NCBI RefSeq assembly: GCF_000192795.1
Contig: NW_007360619.1
Span: 52,486 to 116,485 of the forward strand
Direction of reading: 5' to 3'
DNA: 64,000 bases
DNA from: Vavraia culicis subsp. floridensis
Lineage: Eukaryota > Microsporidia > Pleistophoridae
Below, piece after piece: positions 48,696 through 58,449 of this stretch. Below the pieces are notes generated by a model. It was not told where the DNA came from and made no database searches. It was given only the letters and a program-made list of their open reading frames with translations. Positions within the stretch are counted from its first letter, which is position 1, and the number at the start of each line of letters is the position of its first letter. The position numbers were made by a program, and so were the translations under genes.

Positions 48696-50321
48696 TCATT
48701 CTATCCTCTGCTTATTGTCATAATCTTTAAATTTTATACCGTGCAGTTCCTTCATTTTAGGTATCTTTACCAGGAAATGTAGCTTGGCTAAAGAATCGAA
48801 ATCTAGTTCCTTAAAATCGAGGAGAAATCTCAACTTGTGCTCCTTATACGCACATATATGGGCCACAAACGCTTTCACCGATAATTTTAGTATTTCATCG
48901 GTTATGTACTCTTTCATAGCTTCAAAATTCTCGAATAGACATAGGCTTGTATCATTAAAGCTCATTACATCCTGTCCACGATCGCTTTCGATCAGTATAT
49001 CTCTATTGCTTTCATTTTCTTTCCTATCCAAGCATACGTAGCGTGATGCATTCCATATATTTTCATCATTAGAACATGCTAATTTATCTTTTTCCATTAT
49101 TTTATTTTCCACTTCCATCCCTTCATAGTCCACTTTCTTTTTCTTTGCTGGCTGATCCATTCGATCCACATTTGCTGGTTTCTTAACGTTATCTTCAACG
49201 TCATCATTGTGATCGTTCACACCATTACCTGTCTCATCACGAATACTCCGCTCTTCGGAAATGTCAATCTTCTTAACTTTCAAATAATTTAGGTATTTCT
49301 TTTCGTTGTCGGTTATAAACAGCAATGCCCGTCCATGTTTGTTGTTTCTTCCGGTTCTACCACTTCTATGCACGAAACTCTCAGGATCCAGTGGTATATC
49401 AAAATGCACTACCACGTCAACGCCCAAAAAATCAATGCCTCGTGATGCCAGATCGGTTCCAAACAACACACTTTTGAAATTCTTGTACACCGCGTTTCGC
49501 TCTTCCTGTTTCATTTTCCCATGGATTCTTGCAATTTCTTTTATACCGAGCGCTGTGAACAGGTAATAGAAGTAATCGACTTCGTTGCATGTCAAAAAAA
49601 AGCAAATTACCTTTTTATTCCGTTTTATCACATTATAAAGCATGCTCAGTTTACCAAATGGATTCACACAGACATAGCGTATATCCAAGGGTATTTTCTC
49701 GTGGTTTTTTATCGTTTTTGGAGATTTTAGAAAGCTTTTACACAGAGAAGAGATATCGTCATTCATAGTGGCGCTGAACAGTGCATTTCTTTTTGCCTTT
49801 ATCTGAGCGGTAATACTCAGCAATTGACTTCGGAATCCCAGGCTCAGCAGCTTATCCGCTTCATCAAGGATTAGAAAATCTATTTTTTTTAGAAGCGTGT
49901 GCAAAGGAACGTTTGTCCTTGGACACATGATAGTTCTGCTGTTGAGCAATATCTTGTTGAATCTTCCGGGAGTTGCCACCAATATCTCATCAAAGCTTAG
50001 AGCTTCGTTGTTGCCACCAATTATGACGGTGCTTTTTACACCAAGATTGACAAGAACACTACTGACTTGCTGAGCTAACTCTCTGGTCGGAACCAAAATC
50101 AAGGCCACTATCCTTCTAGGCTTATTTTTTAGATAAAAGTCTATGATGGGCACCAAGTATGCCAGAGTTTTTCCCGTTCCAGTCGGCGACTCTACTATTA
50201 AATCATCGTTAAATGATCTAATTACATCTTTTTGCACATTGGTTGGACTTGTTATAGAAATCGCTCGCAGTCTCTCTTTTGTTTCGTTCGATAATTTTAG
50301 CTTGTCAAACGATTCGCTCAT
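48696..50321 (-). CDS. SPB4: SPB4/DDX55 DEAD-box helicase
   Basis: A 541-residue DEAD-box RNA helicase. Motif I SPTGTGKT lies at 45-52, Ia PTRELAQQ near 78-85, DEAD at 153-156, SAT at 183-185 and HRSGRTGR around 335. The SPB4-specific C-terminal region is present: AHICAYKEHKLRFLLDFKELDF, then SLAKLHFLVKIPKMKELHG, which matches the AYKEH...FIFRLKDLDF and KLPKMPEL features of Spb4/DDX55. Spb4 works on late nucleolar pre-60S particles. A Lys/Asp/Asn-rich insert at about 370-440 is lineage-specific. Start ATG at 50319-50321 with CCCC upstream (50327-50330 on this strand). It is divergent from the uL15 gene. Confidence 0.92.
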   Translation of the reverse strand: MSESFDKLKLSNETKERLRAISITSPTNVQKDVIRSFNDDLIVESPTGTGKTLAYLVPIIDFYLKNKPRRIVALILVPTRELAQQVSSVLVNLGVKSTVIIGGNNEALSFDEILVATPGRFNKILLNSRTIMCPRTNVPLHTLLKKIDFLILDEADKLLSLGFRSQLLSITAQIKAKRNALFSATMNDDISSLCKSFLKSPKTIKNHEKIPLDIRYVCVNPFGKLSMLYNVIKRNKKVICFFLTCNEVDYFYYLFTALGIKEIARIHGKMKQEERNAVYKNFKSVLFGTDLASRGIDFLGVDVVVHFDIPLDPESFVHRSGRTGRNNKHGRALLFITDNEKKYLNYLKVKKIDISEERSIRDETGNGVNDHNDDVEDNVKKPANVDRMDQPAKKKKVDYEGMEVENKIMEKDKLACSNDENIWNASRYVCLDRKENESNRDILIESDRGQDVMSFNDTSLCLFENFEAMKEYITDEILKLSVKAFVAHICAYKEHKLRFLLDFKELDFDSLAKLHFLVKIPKMKELHGIKFKDYDNKQRIE

Positions 50322-50747
50322 TTACAGGGGATCAATTCTTTCGGTAAATAAGCACATATCATCATCTTAGCAAATTTCACGACTAAAACCATCGATTCTG
50401 CCACAATTGCTCCCAATTGAATCAACATTTGAGCAAGATTGGATAAAAAAATTTGTTTAGTCATCTAATAATGGTCTGTCGTGTTTCACAGATAATAAAA
50501 ATAGTTTATTGCTTGATCAAAATTCACGATGTTTATAGTAAGGTATAAAGCATCTATCGTGCACCGCAGAACAATAGCTCTCAACGCACCATATATTTTT
50601 TATGTTCATTTAATAACCATAAACCATGCTTAGTTATCGTTTATTGAGACCTGCACAACCAAACATTTTCTTTGGATTGGATGGAACATTTTAGCGTTGT
50701 AATTGGCAGCGGACTTTTAGGTCCTAAAAATTTTTGCCCTTCGCAAA
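50322..50747. other. Divergent region between SPB4 and the uL15 gene
   Basis: 426 bp. C-runs lie near both ends (50327-50330 for SPB4, 50737-50739 for uL15). No other feature is recognised. Confidence 0.5.
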
Positions 50748-51179
50748 ATGTTCCACAAACGCACCAAGACAAGGAAGCTAAGAGGACACGTGAGCCATGG
50801 GTATGGACGTGTGGGTAAGCATCGCAAGCACCCGGGAGGCAGGGGTAAGTGTGGTGGTCTAACACACCACAAAACACTCTTCAAGAAATACCATCCGGAT
50901 TATTTCGGAAAGAGAGGCATCAAGATTTTTCACCGAAAGACTCAGGCTCTGCGATTGAATGCCACTAACACCGGTGATTTGTTTGCATTGATCAGGAAAA
51001 ATGAATTTGTTGAGGGACAGGCACCGATAATTGACTGTAGGGCCCATGGCATACACAAAGTGCTGGGTAGAGGAGAGTTGTCGTTGAAGCAGCCTTTGGT
51101 GGTGATAGCTAAACAATTCACTGAAGAAGCAAAGAGAAAGATTGAAGCGGTTGGGGGCCGAGTGATTGTCTCTGCTTAA
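50748..51179 (+). CDS. RPL27A: Ribosomal protein L27a/L28 (uL15)
   Basis: A 143-residue uL15 of the large ribosomal subunit. The start [20 protein letters not shown] and the Gly/His/Arg-rich [13 protein letters not shown] loop are diagnostic, as is the C-terminal [19 protein letters not shown]. Length is near the family's 145-150 residues. The ATG at 50748 has CCC at 50737-50739. The stop is only 37 nt before the start of the Dhr1-like helicase on the same strand, so overlapping transcripts are likely. Confidence 0.98.
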   Translation: MFHKRTKTRKLRGHVSHGYGRVGKHRKHPGGRGKCGGLTHHKTLFKKYHPDYFGKRGIKIFHRKTQALRLNATNTGDLFALIRKNEFVEGQAPIIDCRAHGIHKVLGRGELSLKQPLVVIAKQFTEEAKRKIEAVGGRVIVSA

Positions 51180-51216
51180 TTAAAATGATTATCTTCAAAT
51201 TTTTTCATCCCTTTCC

Positions 51217-53520
51217 ATGTCAGTAGCCAGAACTAAAAAAAATTTGGAGAAGTACAAAGACAAGCGGCGAAGAGATGCGTTAAGAAAGGATTTATTTAAC
51301 AAGATTAGCTCTGCAAGCCTGGCCTGTTCCGTTACAGAAAAAGGAATTGGTGTAGATGGTAGATCTATTTGTTTTACTAAAGCCGATCAACCAAATAGAC
51401 AAAAAAAAACGAGCAGGAGCAGGAATGATGCAAAGAACGGAAAGGCTGAAAAGAAGCGTTTTTGTGAAATGGAACCAGCAATAACACTGAGGATGGCAGA
51501 ATCTGATATACCAAGGGAATATGAAGACCAAATTGAAAACGAGGATGTGTACAAGGATTCCTGTACAGAAGATTGCCACACATCCACAAAGAATGAAAAA
51601 AAAGCTCAGATATATAGCGGTTTTTGTTTCAATAGAACAGAAAAGATAAAAAAGTTGAGAGAGAAGTTACCAATTGTTTACCAGGAAGACGAAATTATTT
51701 CTTCGATACGCGAGAATAACATAGTCTTCGTGAGTGGAAGCACTGGCTGCGGTAAATCAACGCAAGTGCCACAAATGCTCCTTGAAAACAACTTTAGACA
51801 AATTTTAATGACTCAGCCACGAAGAATCTCGTGCGTGAGCATAGCAGAAAGAATAAACTACGAGACCAATGAAAAGGTGGCAGCATACAGATTTAGATTC
51901 AATAATAACATAACGCCAAAAACGAGAATACAAATTGTAACAGATGGTATTTTACTCAAGGAGATGATAAATGATGTCATGCTATCGAATTATGATGTGG
52001 TTATAATTGACGAAGTGCATGACTTGACGATTAACTTGGAAGTACTGCTGCCTTTGCTTTCTAGATGGGCAAAGATACGCAAGAACGTTAAGGTTATTCT
52101 GATGAGTGCCACACCACACGACAAAGTCAAGGATCTTTTTTCTGATTATGGTGAAGTAAGAGTAAAATCTATTCTGTATCCTGTTGCTGTACACTACGCA
52201 GACACTGATCTACGGCACCATTGGCATGGCAAGCTTTGCAAGTCGGATAAATATAAACCGGATGGAATAGATGTAAGTAGTCAATTTGCTTCATATGACC
52301 GAGTCAAAGGTGAAGCGGAAATAATGGACAGAGTGCTGGAAATTGTTAACAAAGGACAAGGCAGTATCCTTGTGTTTCTTACATCCAAGGCACAAATTTA
52401 TTCGATGATCAAAAACTTGGGAGAAATTAACGATCAAATTGACTTTATACCACTTCACGCCTCGTTGTCGTTGGCGAGTCAGCAAAGAATCTACAGCAAC
52501 AGAAGAAAGTGCGTTTTAGCTACAAATTACGCCGAAACAGGTCTGACCATACCAGCGATAAAATACGTAATAGACTGTGGGTACGAAAAAAGTTGTATCA
52601 GCGATGGTACACTGCGCTCATATCCTGTTATACCTATTTCGAAATCCTCGGCTGAGCAGCGAAGGGGAAGGGCAGGGCGAACAGAGGCTGGTGAATGCTA
52701 TCGTATTTATAACCCAACGTTCTTCGAAAACATGGGAAAATTTAGCACCCCACAGTCGGAGAACACGAGTTTGGATTATTTTTTGCTGGTGCTGTTCCAC
52801 TTCAAGGTAAGAAAAAATATTTTTATTAATCAGCTAAGTAACGAAAAGCTGGAGAAGAGTCGGAAGGTATTGGAAAGAATAGGCGCAATAAAGAACAGTA
52901 AGATCACAAAATTAGGTAGTTTGATCGTAAAATATCCATTTGAACCGCGATTATCTGTTATATTACTGAAATATAGTTTTGATGAAATCAAGTTAATAAT
53001 TGCCATTTTAGATTCTGATATAGAGATAAAAAGAGAGGATTTCGAGCACTTGTATCATAACGATATTTCTGATTTATTTGTAAAAGCAAAAATAATATTG
53101 TCACACAGAAATATAAACAATAATCTGCACGATAAGGAGTTGTTAAATAGCTGTGCGAAAGTACCCGGCACGAAAAGAGGTGAAGAAAAGTGTGCGAGTA
53201 AAATGGGCAATATTGGTGGTAAAATTAGAGATATACTCGAATATGATAATTTAAAGGATAAAACATTTAATTTTACGAACGATATCAAGCGAAAAATTGC
53301 TAAAATACTGTTTATCACGTATTATGATCATTTATGTAAGAGGGTGCATGACGAATACTATTTTAACGGTTCGAAAGTGTACATTGATCGCAATTCAAAG
53401 GATATTGACAGCGAGTATTTTGTATTTCAATATCTGACAGAAAAAAATGGAAAAAAATATGCTGTCAATATAACAGAAGTGGATAAGGAGTGGTTAAACA
53501 TAGAAAATTTAAAGATATAA
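51217..53520 (+). CDS. DEAH/RHA-family helicase, Dhr1/Ecm16 (DHX37)-like
   Basis: A 767-residue helicase. Motif I, GSTGCGKS, lies at 174-181. PRRISCVSIAERI, TDGILLKEM and SATPHD follow, then RRGRAGRTEAGECYRIY. Motif II reads DEVH (265-268) rather than the DEAH usual for the family. A short N-terminal region, TKKNLEKYKDKRRRDALRKDLFNKI, resembles the KKLEKYIEKKLKKEER segment of Dhr1/Ecm16, which releases U3 snoRNA from pre-40S particles. DHX-type splicing helicases (Prp2/16/22/43) are alternatives. The C-terminal part lacks a clear full OB-fold region and is shorter than in typical members. Start ATG at 51217 with CCC at 51209-51211. Confidence 0.8.
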   Translation: MSVARTKKNLEKYKDKRRRDALRKDLFNKISSASLACSVTEKGIGVDGRSICFTKADQPNRQKKTSRSRNDAKNGKAEKKRFCEMEPAITLRMAESDIPREYEDQIENEDVYKDSCTEDCHTSTKNEKKAQIYSGFCFNRTEKIKKLREKLPIVYQEDEIISSIRENNIVFVSGSTGCGKSTQVPQMLLENNFRQILMTQPRRISCVSIAERINYETNEKVAAYRFRFNNNITPKTRIQIVTDGILLKEMINDVMLSNYDVVIIDEVHDLTINLEVLLPLLSRWAKIRKNVKVILMSATPHDKVKDLFSDYGEVRVKSILYPVAVHYADTDLRHHWHGKLCKSDKYKPDGIDVSSQFASYDRVKGEAEIMDRVLEIVNKGQGSILVFLTSKAQIYSMIKNLGEINDQIDFIPLHASLSLASQQRIYSNRRKCVLATNYAETGLTIPAIKYVIDCGYEKSCISDGTLRSYPVIPISKSSAEQRRGRAGRTEAGECYRIYNPTFFENMGKFSTPQSENTSLDYFLLVLFHFKVRKNIFINQLSNEKLEKSRKVLERIGAIKNSKITKLGSLIVKYPFEPRLSVILLKYSFDEIKLIIAILDSDIEIKREDFEHLYHNDISDLFVKAKIILSHRNINNNLHDKELLNSCAKVPGTKRGEEKCASKMGNIGGKIRDILEYDNLKDKTFNFTNDIKRKIAKILFITYYDHLCKRVHDEYYFNGSKVYIDRNSKDIDSEYFVFQYLTEKNGKKYAVNITEVDKEWLNIENLKI

Positions 53521-53989
53521 GATGTGTAATTTAAGATGTATTAGGTTTAAGAGCATAGCTGACCGAACAAATACGATCTCGGACGCATGTGCTATCAAAG
53601 GATCAGTTCTTTGTCAGTGTGTCATAGATTAACTTATTATTTTGGTGCACTGACCAAATTACGTTTTTACGTGTTAGAAATTATAAGAAAGTATCATAAT
53701 AGCGAATTAAAATGTCAACTTGATAAAAACTCTTTTGTAAGCCGTAAGCTTTATTCTGTGCATTATAATGGTATTGATAGTCTGTTAGGGTTATTTCTAT
53801 AGGTTGGTGTTCATGCTTAGGAGACAGCACGACAAAAGTTGATGTGTTCTTTATCGAGTACACACGTGATCTTCTTATCACGTCCAATTGAGTGTTATAA
53901 TAAAAATTTAAATGCTTAAACCAGTGGTTTATACAACCAATAGGATATGCTTATTGCTGTAAGCCTGAAAAGTAGAACTGCTTTTTTAT
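53521..53989. other. Convergent intergenic region with a hairpin
   Basis: Contains ACGTGAT (53864-53870) and ATCACGT (53877-53883), a 7-bp inverted repeat with loop CTTCTT. No gene is seen. Confidence 0.5.
53864..53883. repeat. 7-bp inverted repeat
   Basis: ACGTGAT / ATCACGT around a 6-nt pyrimidine loop. It shares its arm sequence with the hairpin at 36940-36962. Confidence 0.7.
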
Positions 53990-56689
53990 TTAACTGAACT
54001 GTTTAAAAACTTCATCGATCAGGATGATCGGAAATGCCAAAAGCATCAGATTAAGGAACTCCCGAAGTGTTATTTTTTCAACATTCAAAATCCAGGAAAA
54101 GATGTTTATATTGGTTATGGCAAAAAGCAAGGCCAACGTGAGAAACACGGCTAATACAAGATGAGGGTTTTGTCTGCATGAAACTAAAAGGCTAACTCCT
54201 AAGTTTATGTTATTGAGCGAGTTGAGCATTTCACCTATCACAATGAACAAAAACGATTTTGTCTTGTCCTGTATAAGGTACGTGGTAAAACCAAGGTAGG
54301 CAGCTATCAAAGTCGTTCTGAAGAACAAAAACCGCCCTTTTCCATGCCCCCTGTTCATACACATCAGCGTGGCTGGCAAACCATCTGTCAGCAGATTAAT
54401 GAACAGGAGTTGTTTGGAGTTAAGAATTGCCTTGTTAGTTACTATTGCCAGAAACACCGCGATCACTTCTCCTATATTAGAGCTTATCAGGTATTTTAAA
54501 AGAGCTTTTACGTTGTGCAATGCTACTCGTCCTGAACCCAGCAAAATTAAAATATTCTTTATATCCGAGTCGATAAGTATTATATCGCTTACCTCTTTGC
54601 TCAGATCCGAGCCTTCGCCCAGTGATACGCCCACATCTGCTTGTTTTATCGCCAAAAGATCATTTACACCGTCTCCGGTCATCAAAATTCTATTGCTCTT
54701 TCCCAAATGTTTGAGAACCGTGTGCTTGTTCGATGGAGATGCACGGTAAATAACTTCGAAGAACTTTTCTTCATGGCGGTTTTTGTTCACGTGGCGACCA
54801 GCTGAAGAGAGATTCGTTGCCGTAACTGTGTTGCTCAGCTCTACAGCACCATCATCTTCAAAATTAGCATTGCTTAAATTCCGATCTATGTATTTCTTGG
54901 CACTACAAAACTCTCCTTGGATACCGATTCCATTCAAAAGGTTCATCGTGGTAAGCTTCGAATCGCCTGTTAATATTCGTATTTTAACATCATTTGCTTG
55001 GCACCATTTGAAGCAATCTTTGACACCCTCTCTCAAAGTGTCCTTGAACGTGATGAAACCAAGCAATTTGTAGTTCTTTTTTTTCAACTGTTTATCTTCA
55101 AGGCCGCTGCTCACATCAGTGACATTTCGTACCAACTTCGTTATGTATCGTTTGTTCAGTCGTTTGTATGCACATGCTATCGACCTTTCTTTCAGATTAC
55201 TCAAAATGCACTTTTTATCAGAAGATTTTATCTTTGCACTTTTTTTACTATCGGAATTGTAGGAATGGCAAAGGGCAAGGACATTTTCAGGTGCACCCTT
55301 CAGGATTTCATAATAATTGTTTCCAAGCTCTATTATTCCACGTGTCACCATATTTTCACAACAGAATGTCTTAAAAAATAATAACTTCGATTTGCAATCG
55401 GGTACGGCCTCAAACATAGAAATATCCAGCGGATCACCCATTTTTTTATCGTCTACCGTTATTACTTCGCTCAGATGTTTGCAGATTGCCATGAATATTT
55501 CATTCTCGCTGATACACACCGGTTTAAATTCGAAGTTGGTCCCTTGCACCCTATCATTATTATTTTGGCCAGTTGGATTGCCATCATTTGATCCTTTCTC
55601 CTTACTGTCCACCGAAAAGATCCTTTTAATTGGCCAAACCTCAATTATCTGGTCTATCATCTGTTCATTGGTAGTTATTGTCCCTGTCTTATCAAGCACA
55701 ATCATGTTCACTGATCCAAGGATTTCAAGTGACACCAATTTCTTGATAAATATCATATTCTTCTTCAGTTTAAACACAATCACGCTCAGATTTATACGAA
55801 CAACGAGGTCTAGCCCTTCCGGTATGGCGGTAACCGCCAATGAAGTACATACTTTCAGGGTTGACATGTTGCCCACCAGCATACAATAGATGAACAATAC
55901 TATACAAACAGACAAAATACTAATAAATAGTATATGTTGTATTCTTTGGACTTCGCTTGTTAATTCGCTCGTGATATTTGTCAGGCTAGTTTGTATTTTT
56001 AGCACTTCTCTACTTTTGTCGATAACAAGTGCCAAACTTGTTCCTTGCAGCACAAAGGTTCCACCGTAAAAGACTCTTTTCTTTTGCTTTTTGTACCTTC
56101 TTATGCGCCTTAAGGTTTTAAAAAGCTTTTTTCTTCTTTTTTCGTCATATTCTTCAAGAATTGCTCTCAGTTCAGAATCGCGCTCCAGCACGCCGTTATT
56201 CACATCAGAATTCTTCCAACAGAAGTCATAAAACAAAAACGCATCTTCTAATGTAACCTTGCTCTGTTTCTTTATCACACCTATACTCTCACCTGTGAGG
56301 ATACTTTCGTTGACCTTCAAGAACTTGGTGGCTTTGAAAGTTGATTGATCTATGAGAATGCAGTCTGAAGGTATCTTGTCACCTATACTGAGATGAATAA
56401 TATCACCAACCCCTATCTCCTCTGTCAGTACCAACTTGTTAAAATCCAGCTTCTTTGTCTTAATTTTCATGAAACTATTAAACTTGCTAATCTCCCTGTT
56501 GTTTCTGTAATTCTGTAATGTTTCAAGACAGCTGTTGAGATATAGAAGTAGGAGAGTCATGAAAAAGTCAAATATAGAACTATCCACCATGAAGACACTA
56601 ACCACCTGCAATAAGAGTAGAAACACGGACAATTTGTCCTCAAACGGTCTTATAACCGTTTCAAGTATCACTTTACAATACCTTTTCAT
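53990..56689 (-). CDS. P2-type Ca2+-transporting ATPase
   Basis: An 899-residue P-type ATPase. The actuator motif TGES lies near residue 130, phosphorylation motif DKTGTITT near 332, TGDSKL near 575 and hinge TGDGVND near 671. Transport residues of SERCA-type pumps are kept: PEGL in M4, SSNIGE in M5 and NLLTDGLPA in M6. Ca2+ is therefore the likely ion, pumped into the ER or Golgi-like compartments. Large inserts in the nucleotide domain are Lys/Asn-rich, as is a basic insert near 180-205. The start is taken as the ATG at 56687-56689, with CCC upstream (56693-56695 on this strand). The frame extends nine further codons to a TTG. The N-terminus before M1 is short compared with SERCA. Confidence 0.92.
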   Translation of the reverse strand: MKRYCKVILETVIRPFEDKLSVFLLLLQVVSVFMVDSSIFDFFMTLLLLYLNSCLETLQNYRNNREISKFNSFMKIKTKKLDFNKLVLTEEIGVGDIIHLSIGDKIPSDCILIDQSTFKATKFLKVNESILTGESIGVIKKQSKVTLEDAFLFYDFCWKNSDVNNGVLERDSELRAILEEYDEKRRKKLFKTLRRIRRYKKQKKRVFYGGTFVLQGTSLALVIDKSREVLKIQTSLTNITSELTSEVQRIQHILFISILSVCIVLFIYCMLVGNMSTLKVCTSLAVTAIPEGLDLVVRINLSVIVFKLKKNMIFIKKLVSLEILGSVNMIVLDKTGTITTNEQMIDQIIEVWPIKRIFSVDSKEKGSNDGNPTGQNNNDRVQGTNFEFKPVCISENEIFMAICKHLSEVITVDDKKMGDPLDISMFEAVPDCKSKLLFFKTFCCENMVTRGIIELGNNYYEILKGAPENVLALCHSYNSDSKKSAKIKSSDKKCILSNLKERSIACAYKRLNKRYITKLVRNVTDVSSGLEDKQLKKKNYKLLGFITFKDTLREGVKDCFKWCQANDVKIRILTGDSKLTTMNLLNGIGIQGEFCSAKKYIDRNLSNANFEDDGAVELSNTVTATNLSSAGRHVNKNRHEEKFFEVIYRASPSNKHTVLKHLGKSNRILMTGDGVNDLLAIKQADVGVSLGEGSDLSKEVSDIILIDSDIKNILILLGSGRVALHNVKALLKYLISSNIGEVIAVFLAIVTNKAILNSKQLLFINLLTDGLPATLMCMNRGHGKGRFLFFRTTLIAAYLGFTTYLIQDKTKSFLFIVIGEMLNSLNNINLGVSLLVSCRQNPHLVLAVFLTLALLFAITNINIFSWILNVEKITLREFLNLMLLAFPIILIDEVFKQFS

Positions 56690-57801
56690 GAAGGGATAAA
56701 ATTTTTTAGCGAACAATTTATAGAATTTCTAAATTTATTTAACTGTGTTTGTCAATCCTACCACAAGCATGTGTCCCATTTACATGCCATCATTTTCCTC
56801 AGACACATAGTATTTTTGATTATATTTCAAATCGACTTGGGAATAATGTAATGAGAATATGTCTATTGGAAATAAACCTATTGAAAATGGTAAGTAAGGC
56901 TATTTTATTGGTCTTTTGTTTATGAATTATATAATTGCTAAGAATAATGCACTTGTTCGAACATGGATATACAAAATTTCAGTATGTATTCCAAATTATA
57001 TTTCACAATCAAAAAATCACCATTGATACATTAAGAATCGCTTTTATGAGAATATTAATAAGATAACGAGTCTAATAAACATTTTTGCACATAAAAATGA
57101 CCATTTTTTGGCGTGAAATGTTTACTTACATAGCTTGAGCTACGAGTTTTAGCGTCACTTACGATTAAGTTTACAACATACTCCGAATAATAGAACGTTG
57201 TGTATGGTTCAGTTAAATGAGCTTGAACAGCAAAATTAATCATCTGATTTTATCAAGATCATTATGGGGCATAACTAGTGTAGATGACACACCAATGGAG
57301 CTAAAGGCTCATAAAACTGGTTCAAAGAAAAATCAGTAAGCTGCGTGAACAGCCGTTGGCTTGCACATAAAAGATCGAATTATTAGGTAATACGTTGAAG
57401 AAACAGCAGAAACCAAGATTCAGCTAAATATGGGACCAGTTGCAGCAGCACAAGCTCAACTTTATGGAGCAGGCATCGAAATATACGGCACTTGTGCGCT
57501 TTCTACATCGATTAAACTTTGGTACCGATCCAAGTTTTGCAGTGTGTCATAAGACCAATATCTTGTTGATCGGAAGGAAAATTTTGTTGGTATGACAAGG
57601 CCTTTCTTTAATAATTCAGCATAAATCCTTACGCCAGTGCATTGAGGAAGTAGAGATCAAGGCATAATTGTCTTTCTCAAAATAGTTGAATTCTTAGAAT
57701 AATTTTTTATTTACAGGCCATGAATGGCAAGCAACCAGTTCTAGAAAAAGAGTGATCAAACGATGGTTCCGAGAGCACTTTTTAAACTTTTTAAGTTCAT
57801 G
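56690..57801. other. Gene-free region with a probable plus-strand retroelement remnant
   Basis: 1.1 kb with no intact gene. The stretch at 57310-57640 may be a separate LINE fragment. GGCCATGAATGGC at about 57719 is shared with 39975. Confidence 0.4.
57310..57640 (+). pseudogene. Possible retroelement N-terminal fragment
   Basis: One plus-strand frame reads KISKLREQPLAC, stop, IELLGNTLKKQQKPRF, stop, then WDQLQQHKLNFMEQASKYTAL and VRFLHRLNFGTDPSFAV. This resembles the region before the reverse-transcriptase domain in many non-LTR elements, where helices end in RRY...FRQNRLFxTDPKxFY. Stops interrupt it. No polymerase motif follows, and the match is by eye only. Confidence 0.35.
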
Positions 57802-58449
57802 CTATTTCTTGAAGTTAAATCTGATTCGACATCTCTTGCATATCGGAATTAGTGAGCAGTATATCGATAGACAAACAGGGCACACCAATCCGTACAATAT
57901 TTCTCTATCATGGCAGCTGCATTTTGTGGAGCAGAAGAAAATTTTTTGTGGTTTTTTACCACTCAGTATTTGTAAAAATGTGCTTAGTGCGAAGTTGTTG
58001 TAAAAACATCCGATTTCCGAAAGAGCCGGGTTTTTATGGTGGCTTAATACAGATATATTGTATCTATCGCTGTATCTCTTGGCAACAAAAGCTGATTTCA
58101 GATATTTTAGATAATCCTTGTTATTCTCTCTTGACAATGAGATAATAATAATTCTGTTGTTGCTTGTGTTTTTAGCTATGGTAAGGGTATATCCTATGTC
58201 ATTGGCAATATTGTCGATATCATTGTATTCAAAAATATCACTGACAATCTTTTCATCTTTTTCATCTACTACTGGATGGTCGTGATCATAAACTTTCTGC
58301 GACCTATTATTGATTACAATAGCTTTATTGTCGTATGACATCCTTATGAATGTGTTGACTAACACCAGGATATTGTTGCATAGCTCTCCAGGGTTCTTCA
58401 GCTGTGCCCAACTATTCCGCCTTAAATCCAATACAACATACATGAACAT
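57802..58449 (-). CDS. TFB4: TFIIH subunit TFB4 (p34)
   Basis: A 215-residue p34/Tfb4, core subunit of TFIIH for transcription initiation and nucleotide excision repair. The N-terminus MFMYVVLDLRRNSW is the first strand of the vWA-like fold (MYVVLDTNP-like). VLVNTFIRMSYDNKAIVINN follows, as in the family. The C-terminal zinc region, STKCSCHDREILYGLVCPVCLSIYC, ends ICKRC and matches the CFCH...GYVCSVCLSIFC...C-x-x-C motif. The start ATG at 58447-58449 has CCC upstream (58455-58457 on this strand). The frame continues six codons to a TTG, which is not used here. Met at 58443 is also possible. It is slightly shorter than yeast Tfb4. Confidence 0.92.
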   Translation of the reverse strand: MFMYVVLDLRRNSWAQLKNPGELCNNILVLVNTFIRMSYDNKAIVINNRSQKVYDHDHPVVDEKDEKIVSDIFEYNDIDNIANDIGYTLTIAKNTSNNRIIIISLSRENNKDYLKYLKSAFVAKRYSDRYNISVLSHHKNPALSEIGCFYNNFALSTFLQILSGKKPQKIFFCSTKCSCHDREILYGLVCPVCLSIYCSLIPICKRCRIRFNFKK

